Source of the DNA: Pseudomonas denitrificans (nom. rej.)
GTDB taxonomy: Bacteria; Pseudomonadota; Gammaproteobacteria; Pseudomonadales; Pseudomonadaceae
Direction: 5' to 3'
Assembly: GCF_008807415.1 (NCBI RefSeq)
Contig: NZ_CP043626.1
Span: 6,796,501-6,860,500, forward strand
DNA length: 64,000 bases
Shown in pieces: positions 1 to 8,791 of this stretch. Position numbers and translations under genes: made by a program. The notes beneath the pieces were generated by a model. The model made no database searches and had not been told where the DNA came from. It saw only the letters and a program-made list of their open reading frames with translations. Numbering within the stretch: position 1 is the stretch's first letter; every line of letters starts with the position of its first letter.

Positions 1-976
1 ACTTGGGCATCACCTCCCACCACCAGTCGAAGAACTTGGTGTAGAGGAAGATCACGAAGAAGGTCAGCCCGGTGTTCACCACTTCCGGCCATTCGCGGCG
101 TGCGCCCTGCCAGATGACCAGCGCCGAGGCAATGAAACCGAGCACCTGGTAGAGGTTCTCCACCGTGGCGAAGCCCAGTGGCAGGTAGCTGCCGCCGCCC
201 CAGTTGGCCAGCACCAGCATCGGCAGGAACAGACCGAGCAGGCCGAATACGCGGTAGATCGCGGCGAAGCCGTCGAAGCGGTTCTGCGCGATGAACGAGG
301 GGACGAGGAAGATCAGCAGTGCGGCGGGGAAGAAGTTCTCCGGGCGCTCGCCCACATCCAGCCAGTAGACGCCGCTCCAGGTGCCGACCCGCGCGGCGAC
401 GTAGCCCATCACGCAGATCAGCGCGGCGGCCAGCAGCAGGCGGGTGTTGCAGGTGTAGGCGAGCAGCAGGGCGTAGGCGGCCCAGGGCAACAGGGCCTTG
501 TCCGAGGGCGTGATGTTGAAGATCTGCCCGACCATCACGACGTTCAGCACCAGGCAGGCGAAGGCCAGCATGGCGCCGAGCTTGGCGAAGTAGCCGGAGG
601 CGTCGCGGCGTTGCAGGAACAGGGTCAGCAGCAGGCTGATCAGCGATGCGGCGATGAGGGTGAGCACCTGGGCGGTTTCCGCGAACAGGCCCCAGAACTG
701 GTAGAACAGGAAGAACAGGCTGGCGGCCAGGGCCAGCGCGCCGAGGAAGGAGGCAATGCGCATGCCCAGGGAGAGACGATGGTCCTGGCTGTCGCGGTCG
801 ATGTCGAAGCGTGTGCGGTAGTCGGCGAGCAGGCGTTGCTGGTGGTCGTGCAGGCGGTCGCGCTGGGTGGTGTCGAGGACGAGGGCGCCTTCGTCGTGCA
901 GACGGCGCAGCTCGCGGTCGAAGGCCAGGATATCGTCGACGCGGTGCTGCGCCTGCTGGTGGCTGAGGTCGGGCAT
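1..976 (-). CDS. DUF2157-type multi-pass membrane protein, C-terminus cut by window edge
   Basis: Translating the minus strand from the ATG at 974-976 gives an open frame to the window edge, so the 3' end is missing. The N-terminal ~80 residues are soluble and charged (MPDLSHQQAQHRVDDILAFD and on, rich in Gln/Asp/Arg). They are followed by at least eight hydrophobic segments, for example a stretch reading MRIASFLGALALAASLFFLF. This soluble-head-plus-membrane-tail layout is typical of DUF2157 proteins, whose function is unknown. An AAGGA ribosome-binding site lies about 6 bases before the ATG. The only plus-strand frames here are low-complexity Gln/Glu- or Arg-rich shadows. The family call is from overall architecture and memory; a role in the inner membrane is inferred. 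Confidence 0.7.
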   Translation of the reverse strand, partial: MPDLSHQQAQHRVDDILAFDRELRRLHDEGALVLDTTQRDRLHDHQQRLLADYRTRFDIDRDSQDHRLSLGMRIASFLGALALAASLFFLFYQFWGLFAETAQVLTLIAASLISLLLTLFLQRRDASGYFAKLGAMLAFACLVLNVVMVGQIFNITPSDKALLPWAAYALLLAYTCNTRLLLAAALICVMGYVAARVGTWSGVYWLDVGERPENFFPAALLIFLVPSFIAQNRFDGFAAIYRVFGLLGLFLPMLVLANWGGGSYLPLGFATVENLYQVLGFIASALVIWQGARREWPEVVNTGLTFFVIFLYTKFFDWWWEVMPK

Positions 977-1293
977 GACCGGTCCTTGCGGCGGGAGATG
1001 CTTGAACTCTAGCTGTCGGCGGGGCGGGGTTCCATGGGCAGCTTCGCAGTGCGTATGAAGCGTGACGTCATACGCCATCGCGGGCATGGCCCGTTCCTAC
1101 AAGGGGGTGTCCAGCCACCGCCGATGGGCGCGTGCTCACTTTAGGATGGGTGGAGCGGAGCGATACCCATGCTGCCGGTGCAGGGGGTTGATGGGTATCG
1201 CTGCGCTCCACGCCATCCTGCGGCCTGCCTTTCGCCGATCTTGCGCGGCGGATGACGCTGGCGCGTTATCCGCCCTACGAAATCCCGCCGCGA
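977..1293. repeat. Gene-free stretch with three kinds of palindromic repeat
   Basis: No convincing gene lies between the DUF2157 gene start and the allophanate hydrolase stop. It holds a GTAGGAACGGGCCATGCCCGCGAT element (minus orientation, 1077-1100), a 79-bp inverted repeat TAGGATGGGTGGAGC...GCTCCACGCCATCCTG (1142-1220), and half of a third palindrome ending GCGTTATCCGCCCTAC (1246-1278). Each has other copies in this window (18436, 38516, 38681, and the 76-bp family). They look like REP/REPIN-type mobile palindromes. Confidence 0.7.
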
Positions 1294-3102
1294 TCAGCTA
1301 CGGCTCTGCAGCCAGGCCCGCCAGCCGCCGAAGCGGCTGATGTCCTCGGCGCCCTCCAGGCCCCAGGGGTCGCAGATGAAGCCGGTCTCCCAGCTGCCGT
1401 CCTCCAGCTGCACCTTGCCCAGACCCAGCGGCGCCGGGATACCGGTGAGGAAGGAGCCCAGTTCGGCGCTGGGCAGTTCCCAGACTTCCACTTCGATGGC
1501 CACGCCTCCGTCGGCCACGCGCAGCATGCCGGGGCGCAGCGGCGGGCCTCCGGCCAGGGCATAGAGCTTGTAGGCCGGGGCACTTTGGGTGGCGCGCAGC
1601 AGGCGAGCGCCGCGCTGGCGCAGTTGCCAGTTCAGCGCCAGGCCATTTAGGTGCGCGCCGCACACCACCAGGCGCGCGCGGTCGTTGCGCGCAGCGTTGG
1701 CGGAGGAGGAGGGTGCGATGGCGTTGCCGCCGGTGAGCGGCAGGTTGTGCCGGCGCTGCAGGGCGTCTGCCACGCCGAGCAGGTATTGGTCGGTGAAGGC
1801 GCGGCCGAACAGCGTCACGCCCCAGGGCAGGCCGTTGCCCATGATCGCGCTGGGCACGGCGACGGCGGCGTAGTCCAGCAGGTTCATGAAGTTGGTGTAG
1901 TAGCCCAGGTCGGAATTGCGCTTCACCGGTTCGGCATGCAGCTCGTCCAGGGTCACCGGACGGCCGATGGTGGGCGTCAGCACGCAGTCGAGATCGGCGA
2001 GGATCACGTCGCACTGCGCCTTGAGTTCCTGCAGCCGGTACTGCGCGCGGAACGCCTGCACGGCGGTGGCGCCGGGAGCTTTCGCCAGCACGTCGCGGAT
2101 CACCGGCAGCACGGCTTGTGGGTCGCGCTCGATCAGCTCGCCCGCCACGCTGTAGCGCTCGGCCACCCACGGACCTTCGTAGAGCAGGCGCGCGGCTTCG
2201 AGGAAGGGCGCGAAGTCGATTTCCCGAGCCTCGCCGCCCAGCGCCTTGAGCTGGTCGAGGGCGTCGGTGAACAGCACCGGGCCTTCGTGGCAGCCGAAGA
2301 ATTCCAGCTGGTCGGCACGCGGCACGCCGAAGCGGAAGGGTTTTGGCGTACCGAAGGCGCTGGTGTCGTTCCAGGCGGGATTGGCGCGGCTGTAGCCGTC
2401 CAGCGGATCGAGTCGGGCGGTGAGGCCCAGCAGTTCGCTGGCCTCGGCGGCGCTGGCAGTGAAGTAGGTGATGCAGTCCAGAGTGCGGCACGCCGGAACC
2501 AGGCCGGTATTGGACAGCAGGCCCTTGCTCGGCTTGAGCCCCAGCAGGCCGTTGAGCGCCGCCGGCACACGGCCGGAGCCGGCGGTGTCGGTGCCCAGGG
2601 CGAAGCTCGCCACGCCCAGCGCCACGGCCAGCGAGGAACCGGCGCTGGAGCCGCCCGAGGGGTACTCCGGCAGCACGCTGTTGCGGCATTCGCCATAGGG
2701 CGAGCGGGTGCCATTGAGGCCGGTGGCGAACTGGTCGAGGTTGGTCTTGCCCAGCGGGATGGCGCCCAGGTCGATCAGTTGCTGAACCAGCGTCGCCGAG
2801 GTCTCCGGTGTGTAGGCGAAGGCCGGGCAGGCGGCGGTGGTGGGGATGCCGGCGAGGTCGATGTTGTCCTTGATGGCGAAGGGGATGCCGTACAGCGGCA
2901 GCGCTTCGGGGGACTGTTCATCCAGTGCGGCGAAGTAGGGTTCCAGTTCTTCCAGGCTCAGCAGGTGGATGAACAGGCGGTAGTCGGGGTTCAGCGCGGC
3001 GGCCTTGTCGCGCAGCCCGGCGATCAGCTGGCGCGGCGTGGCGCGGCCTTCGCGATAGGCGGCGCGCAGGGTGGCGAGGCGGAGGTCGAAGGTTTTGGGC
3101 AT
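1294..3102 (-). CDS. atzF: Allophanate hydrolase (AtzF/DUR2-C type)
   Basis: The 602-aa protein matches allophanate hydrolase (EC 3.5.1.54), which cleaves allophanate to ammonia and CO2 in the cytoplasm. An amidase-signature domain fills residues ~1-440. Its Ser-cisSer-Lys triad is visible: Lys78 in IPFAIKDN, Ser152 in PSGGSSAGSS and Ser176 in TDTAGSGRVP, with the usual 24-residue spacing between the serines. Residues ~470-602 (from RLVVCGAHLNG) form the extra C-terminal domain that separates true allophanate hydrolases from simple amidases. It is the last gene of the guanidine operon, 190 bp downstream of the carboxylase, and would complete release of nitrogen from carboxyguanidine. No frameshift is seen. 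The symbol atzF is by family; it could equally serve urea carboxylation. Confidence 0.92.
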   Translation of the reverse strand: MPKTFDLRLATLRAAYREGRATPRQLIAGLRDKAAALNPDYRLFIHLLSLEELEPYFAALDEQSPEALPLYGIPFAIKDNIDLAGIPTTAACPAFAYTPETSATLVQQLIDLGAIPLGKTNLDQFATGLNGTRSPYGECRNSVLPEYPSGGSSAGSSLAVALGVASFALGTDTAGSGRVPAALNGLLGLKPSKGLLSNTGLVPACRTLDCITYFTASAAEASELLGLTARLDPLDGYSRANPAWNDTSAFGTPKPFRFGVPRADQLEFFGCHEGPVLFTDALDQLKALGGEAREIDFAPFLEAARLLYEGPWVAERYSVAGELIERDPQAVLPVIRDVLAKAPGATAVQAFRAQYRLQELKAQCDVILADLDCVLTPTIGRPVTLDELHAEPVKRNSDLGYYTNFMNLLDYAAVAVPSAIMGNGLPWGVTLFGRAFTDQYLLGVADALQRRHNLPLTGGNAIAPSSSANAARNDRARLVVCGAHLNGLALNWQLRQRGARLLRATQSAPAYKLYALAGGPPLRPGMLRVADGGVAIEVEVWELPSAELGSFLTGIPAPLGLGKVQLEDGSWETGFICDPWGLEGAEDISRFGGWRAWLQSRS

Positions 3103-3139
3103 GGTCAGGATTCCATTGGGCCTGTCAGTTCTTCACTCG

Positions 3140-3182
3140 GATTGCCCCTCACCCCGGCCCTCTCCCGGAGGGAGAGGGGGAA
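3140..3182. repeat. CCCTCACCCC-type palindromic repeat between carboxylase and allophanate hydrolase genes
   Basis: The sequence reads CCCTCACCCCGGCCCTCTCC followed by CGGAGGGAGAGGGG, forming a CCCTCTCC/GGAGAGGG hairpin. It belongs to the same family as the two elements inside the carboxylase ORF (4563-4684) and the degraded one at 43531-43590. The rest of the 190-bp gap (3103-3292) shows no gene. Confidence 0.65.
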
Positions 3183-3292
3183 GAGCAGTCCGGTGCGGTG
3201 TCTGTTTCCAAGCACGACCCACCAGTCGGTGTGTCGTGGTTTCGGGTTCCTGTGCTGGGGAGAGGGGCTCTCGCAATTTCTGCGGTGCCAGC

Positions 3293-6200
3293 TCAAGCCT
3301 CCTCCATCACCACCACCCGCTGCCCCGCGCGCACCGGCGAGCCGGGCTGCACGCGGACCTCGCGGACTACGCCGTCGCGCGGGGCAGTGAGGGGGATTTC
3401 CATCTTCATGGATTCGAGGATCACCAGGATGTCGCCGGCCTTCACGCTGGCGCCGGCTTCCACCTGCACCTGCCAGAGATTGCCGGCGATGTGGCTCTCG
3501 ACGGCGTGCTGGCCGGCGCCGAGCGGGGCCTCCTCGCCGGTATCGGCGGCGGCCTCCTCGCTCTCGAAGTGGGCCTGGCCGGAGGCGATCCAGCGCTCAC
3601 GCTCGGCGTCGAAGGCGGCGCGCTGGTGGCTGCGGAAGGCGGCGATGCTCTGCGCTTCCTCGGCAAGGAACTGCTGGTAGTCGGCCAGGCGCAGTTCGCT
3701 GTGCTCGATGCGCAGCGGGTAGCGGCCCAGCGGGAAGTCACGGCGAATGCGCAGCAGCTCCTCGGCGGACACCGGGTAGAACCGTACCTGGTCGAAGAAG
3801 CGCAGCAGCCAGGGCTTGCCGTCGAACGCCGCGACTTCGCGGTAGCGGTTCCACATCTGCAGGGTGCGGCCAACGAACTGGTAGCCGCCGGGGCCCTCCA
3901 TGCCGTAGACGCACATGTACGCGCCGCCGATGCCCACGGAGTTTTCCGCAGTCCAGGTGCGTGCCGGGTTGTACTTGGTGGTCACCAGGCGGTGGCGCGG
4001 GTCCAGCGGCGTGGCCACCGGCGCGCCGAGGTAGACGTCGCCCAGGCCCATCACCAGGTAGCTGGCCTCGAACACCGTGCGGTACACCGCCTCCAGGTCC
4101 GGCAGCTCGTTGATGCGGCGGATGAACTCCAGGTTGCTCGGGCACCAGGGCGCGTCCTTGCGCACGGTGGTCATGTACTTCTCGATGGCCAGCTGGCAGG
4201 CCGGGTCGTCCCAGGAAAGCGGCAGGTGCACGATGCGCGACGGCACCTTGAGGTCCTGGGCGGCGCAGACGGCGTCCCACAGGCCGGCGACGGTTTCCAG
4301 CAGGCTTTGCAGCGGCAGCGTTTCCGGCTGGTAGTGCACCTGCAGCGAGCGGATGCCGGGAGTGAGGTCGATCACGCCGGCCAGTGCCTTGGCTTCCAGC
4401 GCCTGCATCAGCGCGTGGGCGCGGAAGCGCAGGACCAGGTCCAGCTCGGGCTGGCCGATTTCCAGCAGCAGGTGGGTGTCGCCGGAGAGGCGGGCGACCA
4501 GGCGCGTGTCGTCCTGGCCGAGGTCGAGGACGATGGGGCTGGGGAGACTGGTGCTCGGGCTGCCCTCACCCCCCGCCCTCTCCCGCAAGCGGGAGAGGGG
4601 GCTGTCCGTGCCACCGGGAAACACTGTGCCCGCCGACAACGCCGGACTGCTCCCTCTCCCTCCGGGAGAGGGCTGGGGTGAGGGGAAACCGGTGGCGCCG
4701 TGGTTCGCCTGACCTGTAGTGAGCTTGCTCGCGAACGGAGTTCCGTCTGGAGCGCCGGTGACATGAGGTTCGCGAGCAAGGGCTGAGGCGCTCCCCTCGG
4801 TCCTGCGAAAAGCCGCAAGCGCGCGGGCGGTGGAAATATCCACCGGCAGGAATCGCACCTTGTCCCCGGCCTTGAGCTGGCCGAGTTGCCAGAGGTCGGC
4901 CTCGATCACCGTCACCGGGCAGACGAAGCCGCCCAGGCTGGGGCCGTCCGGGCCGAGGATCACCGGCATGTCGCCGGTGAAGTCCACCGCACCGATAGCG
5001 TAGGGGTTGTCATGGATGTTCGACGGGTGCAGGCCCGCCTCGCCGCCGCTCTCGCGCACCCATTCCGGCTTCGGGCCGATCAGGCGCACGCCGGTGCGGC
5101 TGGAGTTGAAGTGCACTTCCCAGTCGGTGGCAAAGAAGGTGTCGATGTAGGGCGCGGTGAAATATTCCGGTGCGCCGTGGGGGCCGTAGATCACGCGGAT
5201 TTGCCTTACGGCCGGCAGCTCGGTGCGCAGTGCGGCAGGCAGGCTGGCGCCATGGCTGTCGTCTGCCAGTTCGGCCAGGTGCAGCACATCGCCGGCGCGC
5301 AGCGCGCGGCCGCCATGGCCGCCGAACTGGCCGAGGGTGAAGGTGCTCTTGCTGCCCAGGTAGTCTGGCACCTGCAGGCCGCCGCGCAGGCACAGGTAGC
5401 TGCGTGCGCCGGCGCCGCCAACGGTGCCGAGGCTGAGGGTGGAGCCGGCGGCGATGAACAGCGAAGTGTTCATCGGCTGCTCGACGCCATCCAGGTTGAT
5501 CGGCAGCGCCGCGCCGGTGACGGCGACCACCGCGTCGGTGTTGAAGCGCAGAGTCGGGCCGCTCATGGTGATTTCCAGCGCGGCGGCGCCTTCGGGGTTG
5601 CCCAGCAGGGCGTTGCCCAGGCGCAGCGCGCGGTCGTCCATCGGCCCGGACGGTGGCACGCCCACGGCCCAGTAGCCTAGGCGGCCGGGGTAGTCCTGCA
5701 CGCTGGTCTGGGTGCCGGCGCTGAGCACTTCGAAGGTCTGCGCGCGGTAGCGCAGGCCTTCCAGGCAACGGGTCCAGGGCGAGCCACTGGAGAAGGGAGC
5801 GTCCGCGAGAATCTGCCGCAGGTAGTCGCGGTTGCATTCCACGCCGTAGAGCTGGCTTTCGCCGAGGGCGCGGTCGAGGCCGGCGCTGGCCTGCTCGCGG
5901 GTCGGCGCCCAGGCGATGAGCTTGGCGATCATCGGGTCGAAGTAGGGCGGAATCTCGCAGCCGGCTTCGACCCAGGTGTCGATGCGCAGCGCCTTGCCGT
6001 CGGCCGGCGGGAATTGCACGGCGGTGAGCAGGCCGGGGCAGGGCTGGAAGTCGCGGCCGGGGTCTTCGGCGTAGAGGCGCGCCTGGATGGCGTGGCCGCT
6101 GGGCTTCAGCGTGGCCGCGAGCTCGGCCAGGGGCGGCAGGTCGCCCGCGGCCAGTTCGATCATCCAGCGCACCAGGTCGACGCCCCAGACCTGTTCGGTG

Positions 6201-7096
6201 ACGCCGTGCTCCACCTGCAGGCGGGTGTTCACTTCGAGGAAGTAGAAGTCCTGCGCCTCGCTGTCGTAGACGAATTCCACGGTGCCGGCGCTGCGGTAGC
6301 TGACCGCTTTTGCCAGCTGGATCGCCGCTGCGCAGAGGGCTTCGGCCATGCCGGCGGGCAGGTTGGGCGCGGGGGTTTCCTCCAGCACCTTCTGGTTGCG
6401 CCGCTGCACCGAGCAGTCGCGCACGCCCAGGGCTATCACCTCGCCCTGGCCATCGCCGAACACCTGCACTTCCAGGTGGCGGGCGCGCTGGATGTACTTC
6501 TCGATGAACACGCCCGAGTCGCTGAAGTTGTTCTGACCCAGGCGCTTTACTGCGTCGAAGGCGTCGCGCAGCTCGTCCGCCGAGCGGCACACGCGCATGC
6601 CGATGCCGCCGCCACCGGCGGTGCTCTTGAGCATCACCGGGTAGCCGACTTGCTCGCCGGCGCGCAGGGCGGCGTCGAGGTCTTCCAGCAGGTCGGTGCC
6701 CTCGAGCATCGGCACGCCCTGTTCTCGGGCCAGCGCGCGGGCGGTGTGCTTGAGGCCGAACAGGCGCAGCTGTTCCGGCGTCGGGCCGACGAAGGCGATG
6801 TCGGCGGCCTCGCAGGCTTCGGCGAAGGCGGCGTTCTCGGAGAGGAAGCCGTAGCCGGGGTGGATCGCTTTCGCGCCGCTGTCGCGGGCAGCCTGGAGAA
6901 TCTTCTCGACCACCAGGTAAGTGCTCGACGCGGGGCCTTCGCCGAGGCTGATGGCCTGGTCGGCCTGCTGGATGTGCAGGCTGGCGGCGTCGGCTTCGGA
7001 GTAGACGGCCACGCCCTCTACTTGCAGCTCACGAAGGGTGCGCAGGATGCGGCAGGCGATGGCGCCGCGGTTGGCGATCAGGAGCTTGTCGAACAT
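3293..7096 (-). CDS. Biotin-dependent guanidine/urea carboxylase with in-frame repeat insertion
   Basis: The 1267-aa enzyme starts at MFDKLLIANRGAIACRI; the frame runs about 98 codons further upstream, but that part is repeat-derived and lacks the family N-terminus. Domains in order: biotin carboxylase with ATP-grasp (~1-450), KipA/AHS2 half of the carboxyltransferase (~455-760, SVQDYPGRLGYWAVG), an unusual linker (~765-852), KipI/AHS1 half (~853-1090), and a biotinyl domain with the acceptor lysine K1231 in ESMKM. The reaction is ATP- and bicarbonate-dependent N-carboxylation. Standard annotation would be urea carboxylase (EC 6.3.4.6). The ykkC riboswitch and two DUF1989 neighbours instead favour guanidine as substrate, as shown for such clusters in other bacteria. 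The linker consists of palindromic repeats translated in frame. No strong Shine-Dalgarno is seen at this start. Confidence 0.9.
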   Translation of the reverse strand: MFDKLLIANRGAIACRILRTLRELQVEGVAVYSEADAASLHIQQADQAISLGEGPASSTYLVVEKILQAARDSGAKAIHPGYGFLSENAAFAEACEAADIAFVGPTPEQLRLFGLKHTARALAREQGVPMLEGTDLLEDLDAALRAGEQVGYPVMLKSTAGGGGIGMRVCRSADELRDAFDAVKRLGQNNFSDSGVFIEKYIQRARHLEVQVFGDGQGEVIALGVRDCSVQRRNQKVLEETPAPNLPAGMAEALCAAAIQLAKAVSYRSAGTVEFVYDSEAQDFYFLEVNTRLQVEHGVTEQVWGVDLVRWMIELAAGDLPPLAELAATLKPSGHAIQARLYAEDPGRDFQPCPGLLTAVQFPPADGKALRIDTWVEAGCEIPPYFDPMIAKLIAWAPTREQASAGLDRALGESQLYGVECNRDYLRQILADAPFSSGSPWTRCLEGLRYRAQTFEVLSAGTQTSVQDYPGRLGYWAVGVPPSGPMDDRALRLGNALLGNPEGAAALEITMSGPTLRFNTDAVVAVTGAALPINLDGVEQPMNTSLFIAAGSTLSLGTVGGAGARSYLCLRGGLQVPDYLGSKSTFTLGQFGGHGGRALRAGDVLHLAELADDSHGASLPAALRTELPAVRQIRVIYGPHGAPEYFTAPYIDTFFATDWEVHFNSSRTGVRLIGPKPEWVRESGGEAGLHPSNIHDNPYAIGAVDFTGDMPVILGPDGPSLGGFVCPVTVIEADLWQLGQLKAGDKVRFLPVDISTARALAAFRRTEGSASALAREPHVTGAPDGTPFASKLTTGQANHGATGFPSPQPSPGGRGSSPALSAGTVFPGGTDSPLSRLRERAGGEGSPSTSLPSPIVLDLGQDDTRLVARLSGDTHLLLEIGQPELDLVLRFRAHALMQALEAKALAGVIDLTPGIRSLQVHYQPETLPLQSLLETVAGLWDAVCAAQDLKVPSRIVHLPLSWDDPACQLAIEKYMTTVRKDAPWCPSNLEFIRRINELPDLEAVYRTVFEASYLVMGLGDVYLGAPVATPLDPRHRLVTTKYNPARTWTAENSVGIGGAYMCVYGMEGPGGYQFVGRTLQMWNRYREVAAFDGKPWLLRFFDQVRFYPVSAEELLRIRRDFPLGRYPLRIEHSELRLADYQQFLAEEAQSIAAFRSHQRAAFDAERERWIASGQAHFESEEAAADTGEEAPLGAGQHAVESHIAGNLWQVQVEAGASVKAGDILVILESMKMEIPLTAPRDGVVREVRVQPGSPVRAGQRVVVMEEA
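4563..4684. repeat. Pair of inverted palindromic repeats inside the carboxylase ORF
   Basis: Two hairpins, 4576-4599 (CCCTCTCCCGC, 2-base loop, GCGGGAGAGGG) and 4652-4672 (CCCTCTCCC, TCC, GGGAGAGGG), are arranged head to head. The outer ends CCCTCACCCC and GGGGTGAGGG also pair, so the whole 122-bp unit is a composite palindrome of the REPIN/BIME kind. It is translated in the carboxylase as the Ser/Pro/Gly/Arg-rich stretch around residues 805-845. Confidence 0.85.
4724..4780. repeat. CTTGCTCGCGAAC palindromic repeat inside the carboxylase ORF
   Basis: A perfect 13-bp inverted repeat, CTTGCTCGCGAAC at 4724-4736 and GTTCGCGAGCAAG at 4768-4780, separated by 31 bases. The TTGCTCGCGAA motif is a common Pseudomonas intergenic REP sequence (recalled). 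Here it is translated at about residues 773-791, immediately adjoining the composite repeat at 4563-4684. Confidence 0.8.
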
Positions 7097-7411
7097 GAGG
7101 GCGTCCCCATGGGGTGGCGGGCCGTCCCGCCGTAATTCGGTGCCTATCCCGGTCGTCCGGGGCAGGTTCATGCTGCCGTAGGGCGGATGTGCTTTATCCA
7201 TCCGCCGTCCGGCTACGCGCGATCTGTTTGGCGGATAACGCTGGCGCGTTATGCGCCCTACTCGGTCAGCTCCGGGGCTCGGGCGAAGTCCGTTCGATGC
7301 AGGTTCTGGCAGTCCGCAGCGCCGGGCTGCATTGGGCACTCCGGCTCTGGCTGAGGATGTACAGCCAGCGCCGCAGCACGTGCAGCCCATCGCCTGCCGT
7401 GTGCAGCCGCT
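7097..7411. repeat. 315-bp gap in the guanidine operon with a diverged GTAGGGCGGAT palindrome
   Basis: The gap between the second DUF1989 gene and the carboxylase start contains an 84-bp repeat, 7178-7261, beginning GTAGGGCGGAT and ending GCGCGTTATGCGCCCTAC. It is a longer, diverged member of the 76-bp family. No gene is supported in the remainder. The repeat may separate or modulate the two halves of the operon. Confidence 0.65.
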
Positions 7412-8047
7412 TCAGTCCCATACCAGCAGCTCCGCCGGGGTCGGGTTCCAGCCGTTGCAGGGGTTGTTGAGCTGCGGGCAGTTGGAGATCAGGACGATCA
7501 CGTCCATGTGGGCGAACAGCTCGACGTACTTGCCGGCGCCGGAGATGCCGTCCTCGAAGGTCAGACCGCCCTCGGCGGTGACCGGCACGTTCATGAAGAA
7601 GTTGATGTTGTGGCTGATGTCGGCCTTGGTCAGGCGGCCGTCGTGCAGGCTGGCGCGCAGGAAGTTGTCGCGGCAGCTGTGCATGTAGCGCTTGTCCAGG
7701 GCGTAGCGCACGGTGTTGCTCTCCTGGGCGCAGGCGCCGCCGAGGGTGTCGTGGCGACCGCAGGTGTCGGCGCTGATGGTCAGCATCGGGTTGCCGAGGT
7801 TGGACCAGAGCACGCTGCCGGCGCTGAGGTAGACCTGCCCCTGTTTGCGCAGGGTGCGCTGCACGTCGTAGCGCTCGCGCGGGTTGGCGGCGCTGAAGAA
7901 CAGCGTGTCCACCGCCTGGTTGCCCTCCAGGTCGAGGATGCGCAGGGTCTGCCCGGCCTTGAGTTCGGTGAGGCTGGGTTCGCCGGCCGGGATCAGGGTG
8001 CGCGAGACGCAGGCTTCGGGGTGTTTGTCGCTGGGGACGATGGGCAT
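7412..8047 (-). CDS. DUF1989 carboxyguanidine deiminase subunit (urea carboxylase-associated protein 2 type)
   Basis: The 211-aa protein starts at ATG 8045-8047 behind an AAGGAG ribosome-binding site; longer upstream frames are shadows. It belongs to DUF1989, formerly called urea carboxylase-associated or misannotated as aminomethyltransferase. The conserved motif SADTCGRHDTLGG (D94, C96, H99, D100) is shared with the neighbouring paralogue and probably supplies metal or catalytic residues (inference). Related pairs, CgdAB, were shown by others to deiminate carboxyguanidine to allophanate and ammonia. It lies 11 bp after the other DUF1989 gene, so the two are almost certainly cotranscribed and form a heteromer. 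Which of the two corresponds to CgdA or CgdB is not settled here. Confidence 0.85.
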   Translation of the reverse strand: MPIVPSDKHPEACVSRTLIPAGEPSLTELKAGQTLRILDLEGNQAVDTLFFSAANPRERYDVQRTLRKQGQVYLSAGSVLWSNLGNPMLTISADTCGRHDTLGGACAQESNTVRYALDKRYMHSCRDNFLRASLHDGRLTKADISHNINFFMNVPVTAEGGLTFEDGISGAGKYVELFAHMDVIVLISNCPQLNNPCNGWNPTPAELLVWD

Positions 8048-8058
8048 GCTCGCGCTCC

Positions 8059-8778
8059 TTACAGGTACTGGCGTTCGGTGTTGTGAAAGCCGCGGCCGTT
8101 CTCCGCGCGGGAAGTGCGGCAGAGCACGCTGATGCCGTCGGACGCGACCTGCTGCCAGGTCAGGCCGATGGGCTTGGGCGCGTACTGCGGGTTCGGGTCC
8201 AGCGGGTGTTGCAGAGCGGTGAGCACGACGAGGGTGTCCATCGGCGCGTAAAGCTCGACGTAGTCGCCGGCTTTCGAGTTGCCCTGGGCGAAGCGGAAGC
8301 AGCCATCGGCGTCGACGTCCACGCGGCTGAACAGGTTCAGGCACATCAGCAGGTCCTGCAGGCGCATGTCCCACTTGCCCATTTCCACCAGCAGGTTGTC
8401 CACGCCGTTGCGGTGGAAGCCGTTGCGCAGTTCCTGGTAGCGGCCCGCGCCGTACTTCTCCTGCACCTCGGCGGCGTTAAGCACGCCGCCGAAGCTGTCG
8501 TGCCAGCCGCAGCTGTCGGCGGTGATGGCGGCCAGCACGCGGCCCATGTCCGAGTACAGGCAGTGGCCGGCGGTGAGGCGCGCGGTGTGCTGGCACTTGA
8601 GGCTGTCGGGCAGGTTCAGTCGCTCGCTTTTCTCGGTGGCGTTGAACAGCAGTACGCTGGTGTTGCCGCCGCCTTCCAGGTCGGTCAGGCGCAGTAGCTG
8701 GCCGCGCTTGAGGATGAAAGAGGTGTGGCCGCCGCCGGGGACGGTTTCTTCGTAGAGGGTGGTGCGCAGTTCATTCAT
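8059..8778 (-). CDS. DUF1989 carboxyguanidine deiminase subunit (urea carboxylase-associated protein 1 type)
   Basis: The 239-aa DUF1989 protein is paralogous to its downstream neighbour. It has the corresponding motif TADSCGWHDSFGG (D88, C90, H93, D94) and a similar start-to-end layout, with an N-terminal β-rich half including RLTDLEGGGNTSVLLFNA. It would pair with the 211-aa protein as carboxyguanidine deiminase, between the guanidine carboxylase and allophanate hydrolase steps. The gene follows the ABC ATPase by 13 bp, within a riboswitch-led operon. The older label urea carboxylase-related aminomethyltransferase has no support in the sequence, because no aminomethyltransferase fold motif is evident. 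Identification as the deiminase rests on family knowledge and context. Confidence 0.85.
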   Translation of the reverse strand: MNELRTTLYEETVPGGGHTSFILKRGQLLRLTDLEGGGNTSVLLFNATEKSERLNLPDSLKCQHTARLTAGHCLYSDMGRVLAAITADSCGWHDSFGGVLNAAEVQEKYGAGRYQELRNGFHRNGVDNLLVEMGKWDMRLQDLLMCLNLFSRVDVDADGCFRFAQGNSKAGDYVELYAPMDTLVVLTALQHPLDPNPQYAPKPIGLTWQQVASDGISVLCRTSRAENGRGFHNTERQYL

Positions 8779-8791
8779 GGCAGCGGATTCC

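Noticed and set aside
1651..4681. Long plus-strand frames over allophanate hydrolase and carboxylase genes
   Set aside because: Translations are Gly/Ala/Gln/Val-rich without motifs; real enzymes are on the minus strand.
7097..7390. 98-codon N-terminal extension of the carboxylase
   Set aside because: It is translated repeat DNA (from 7178-7261) and flanking spacer, and the family N-terminus begins at MFDKLLIANRG.
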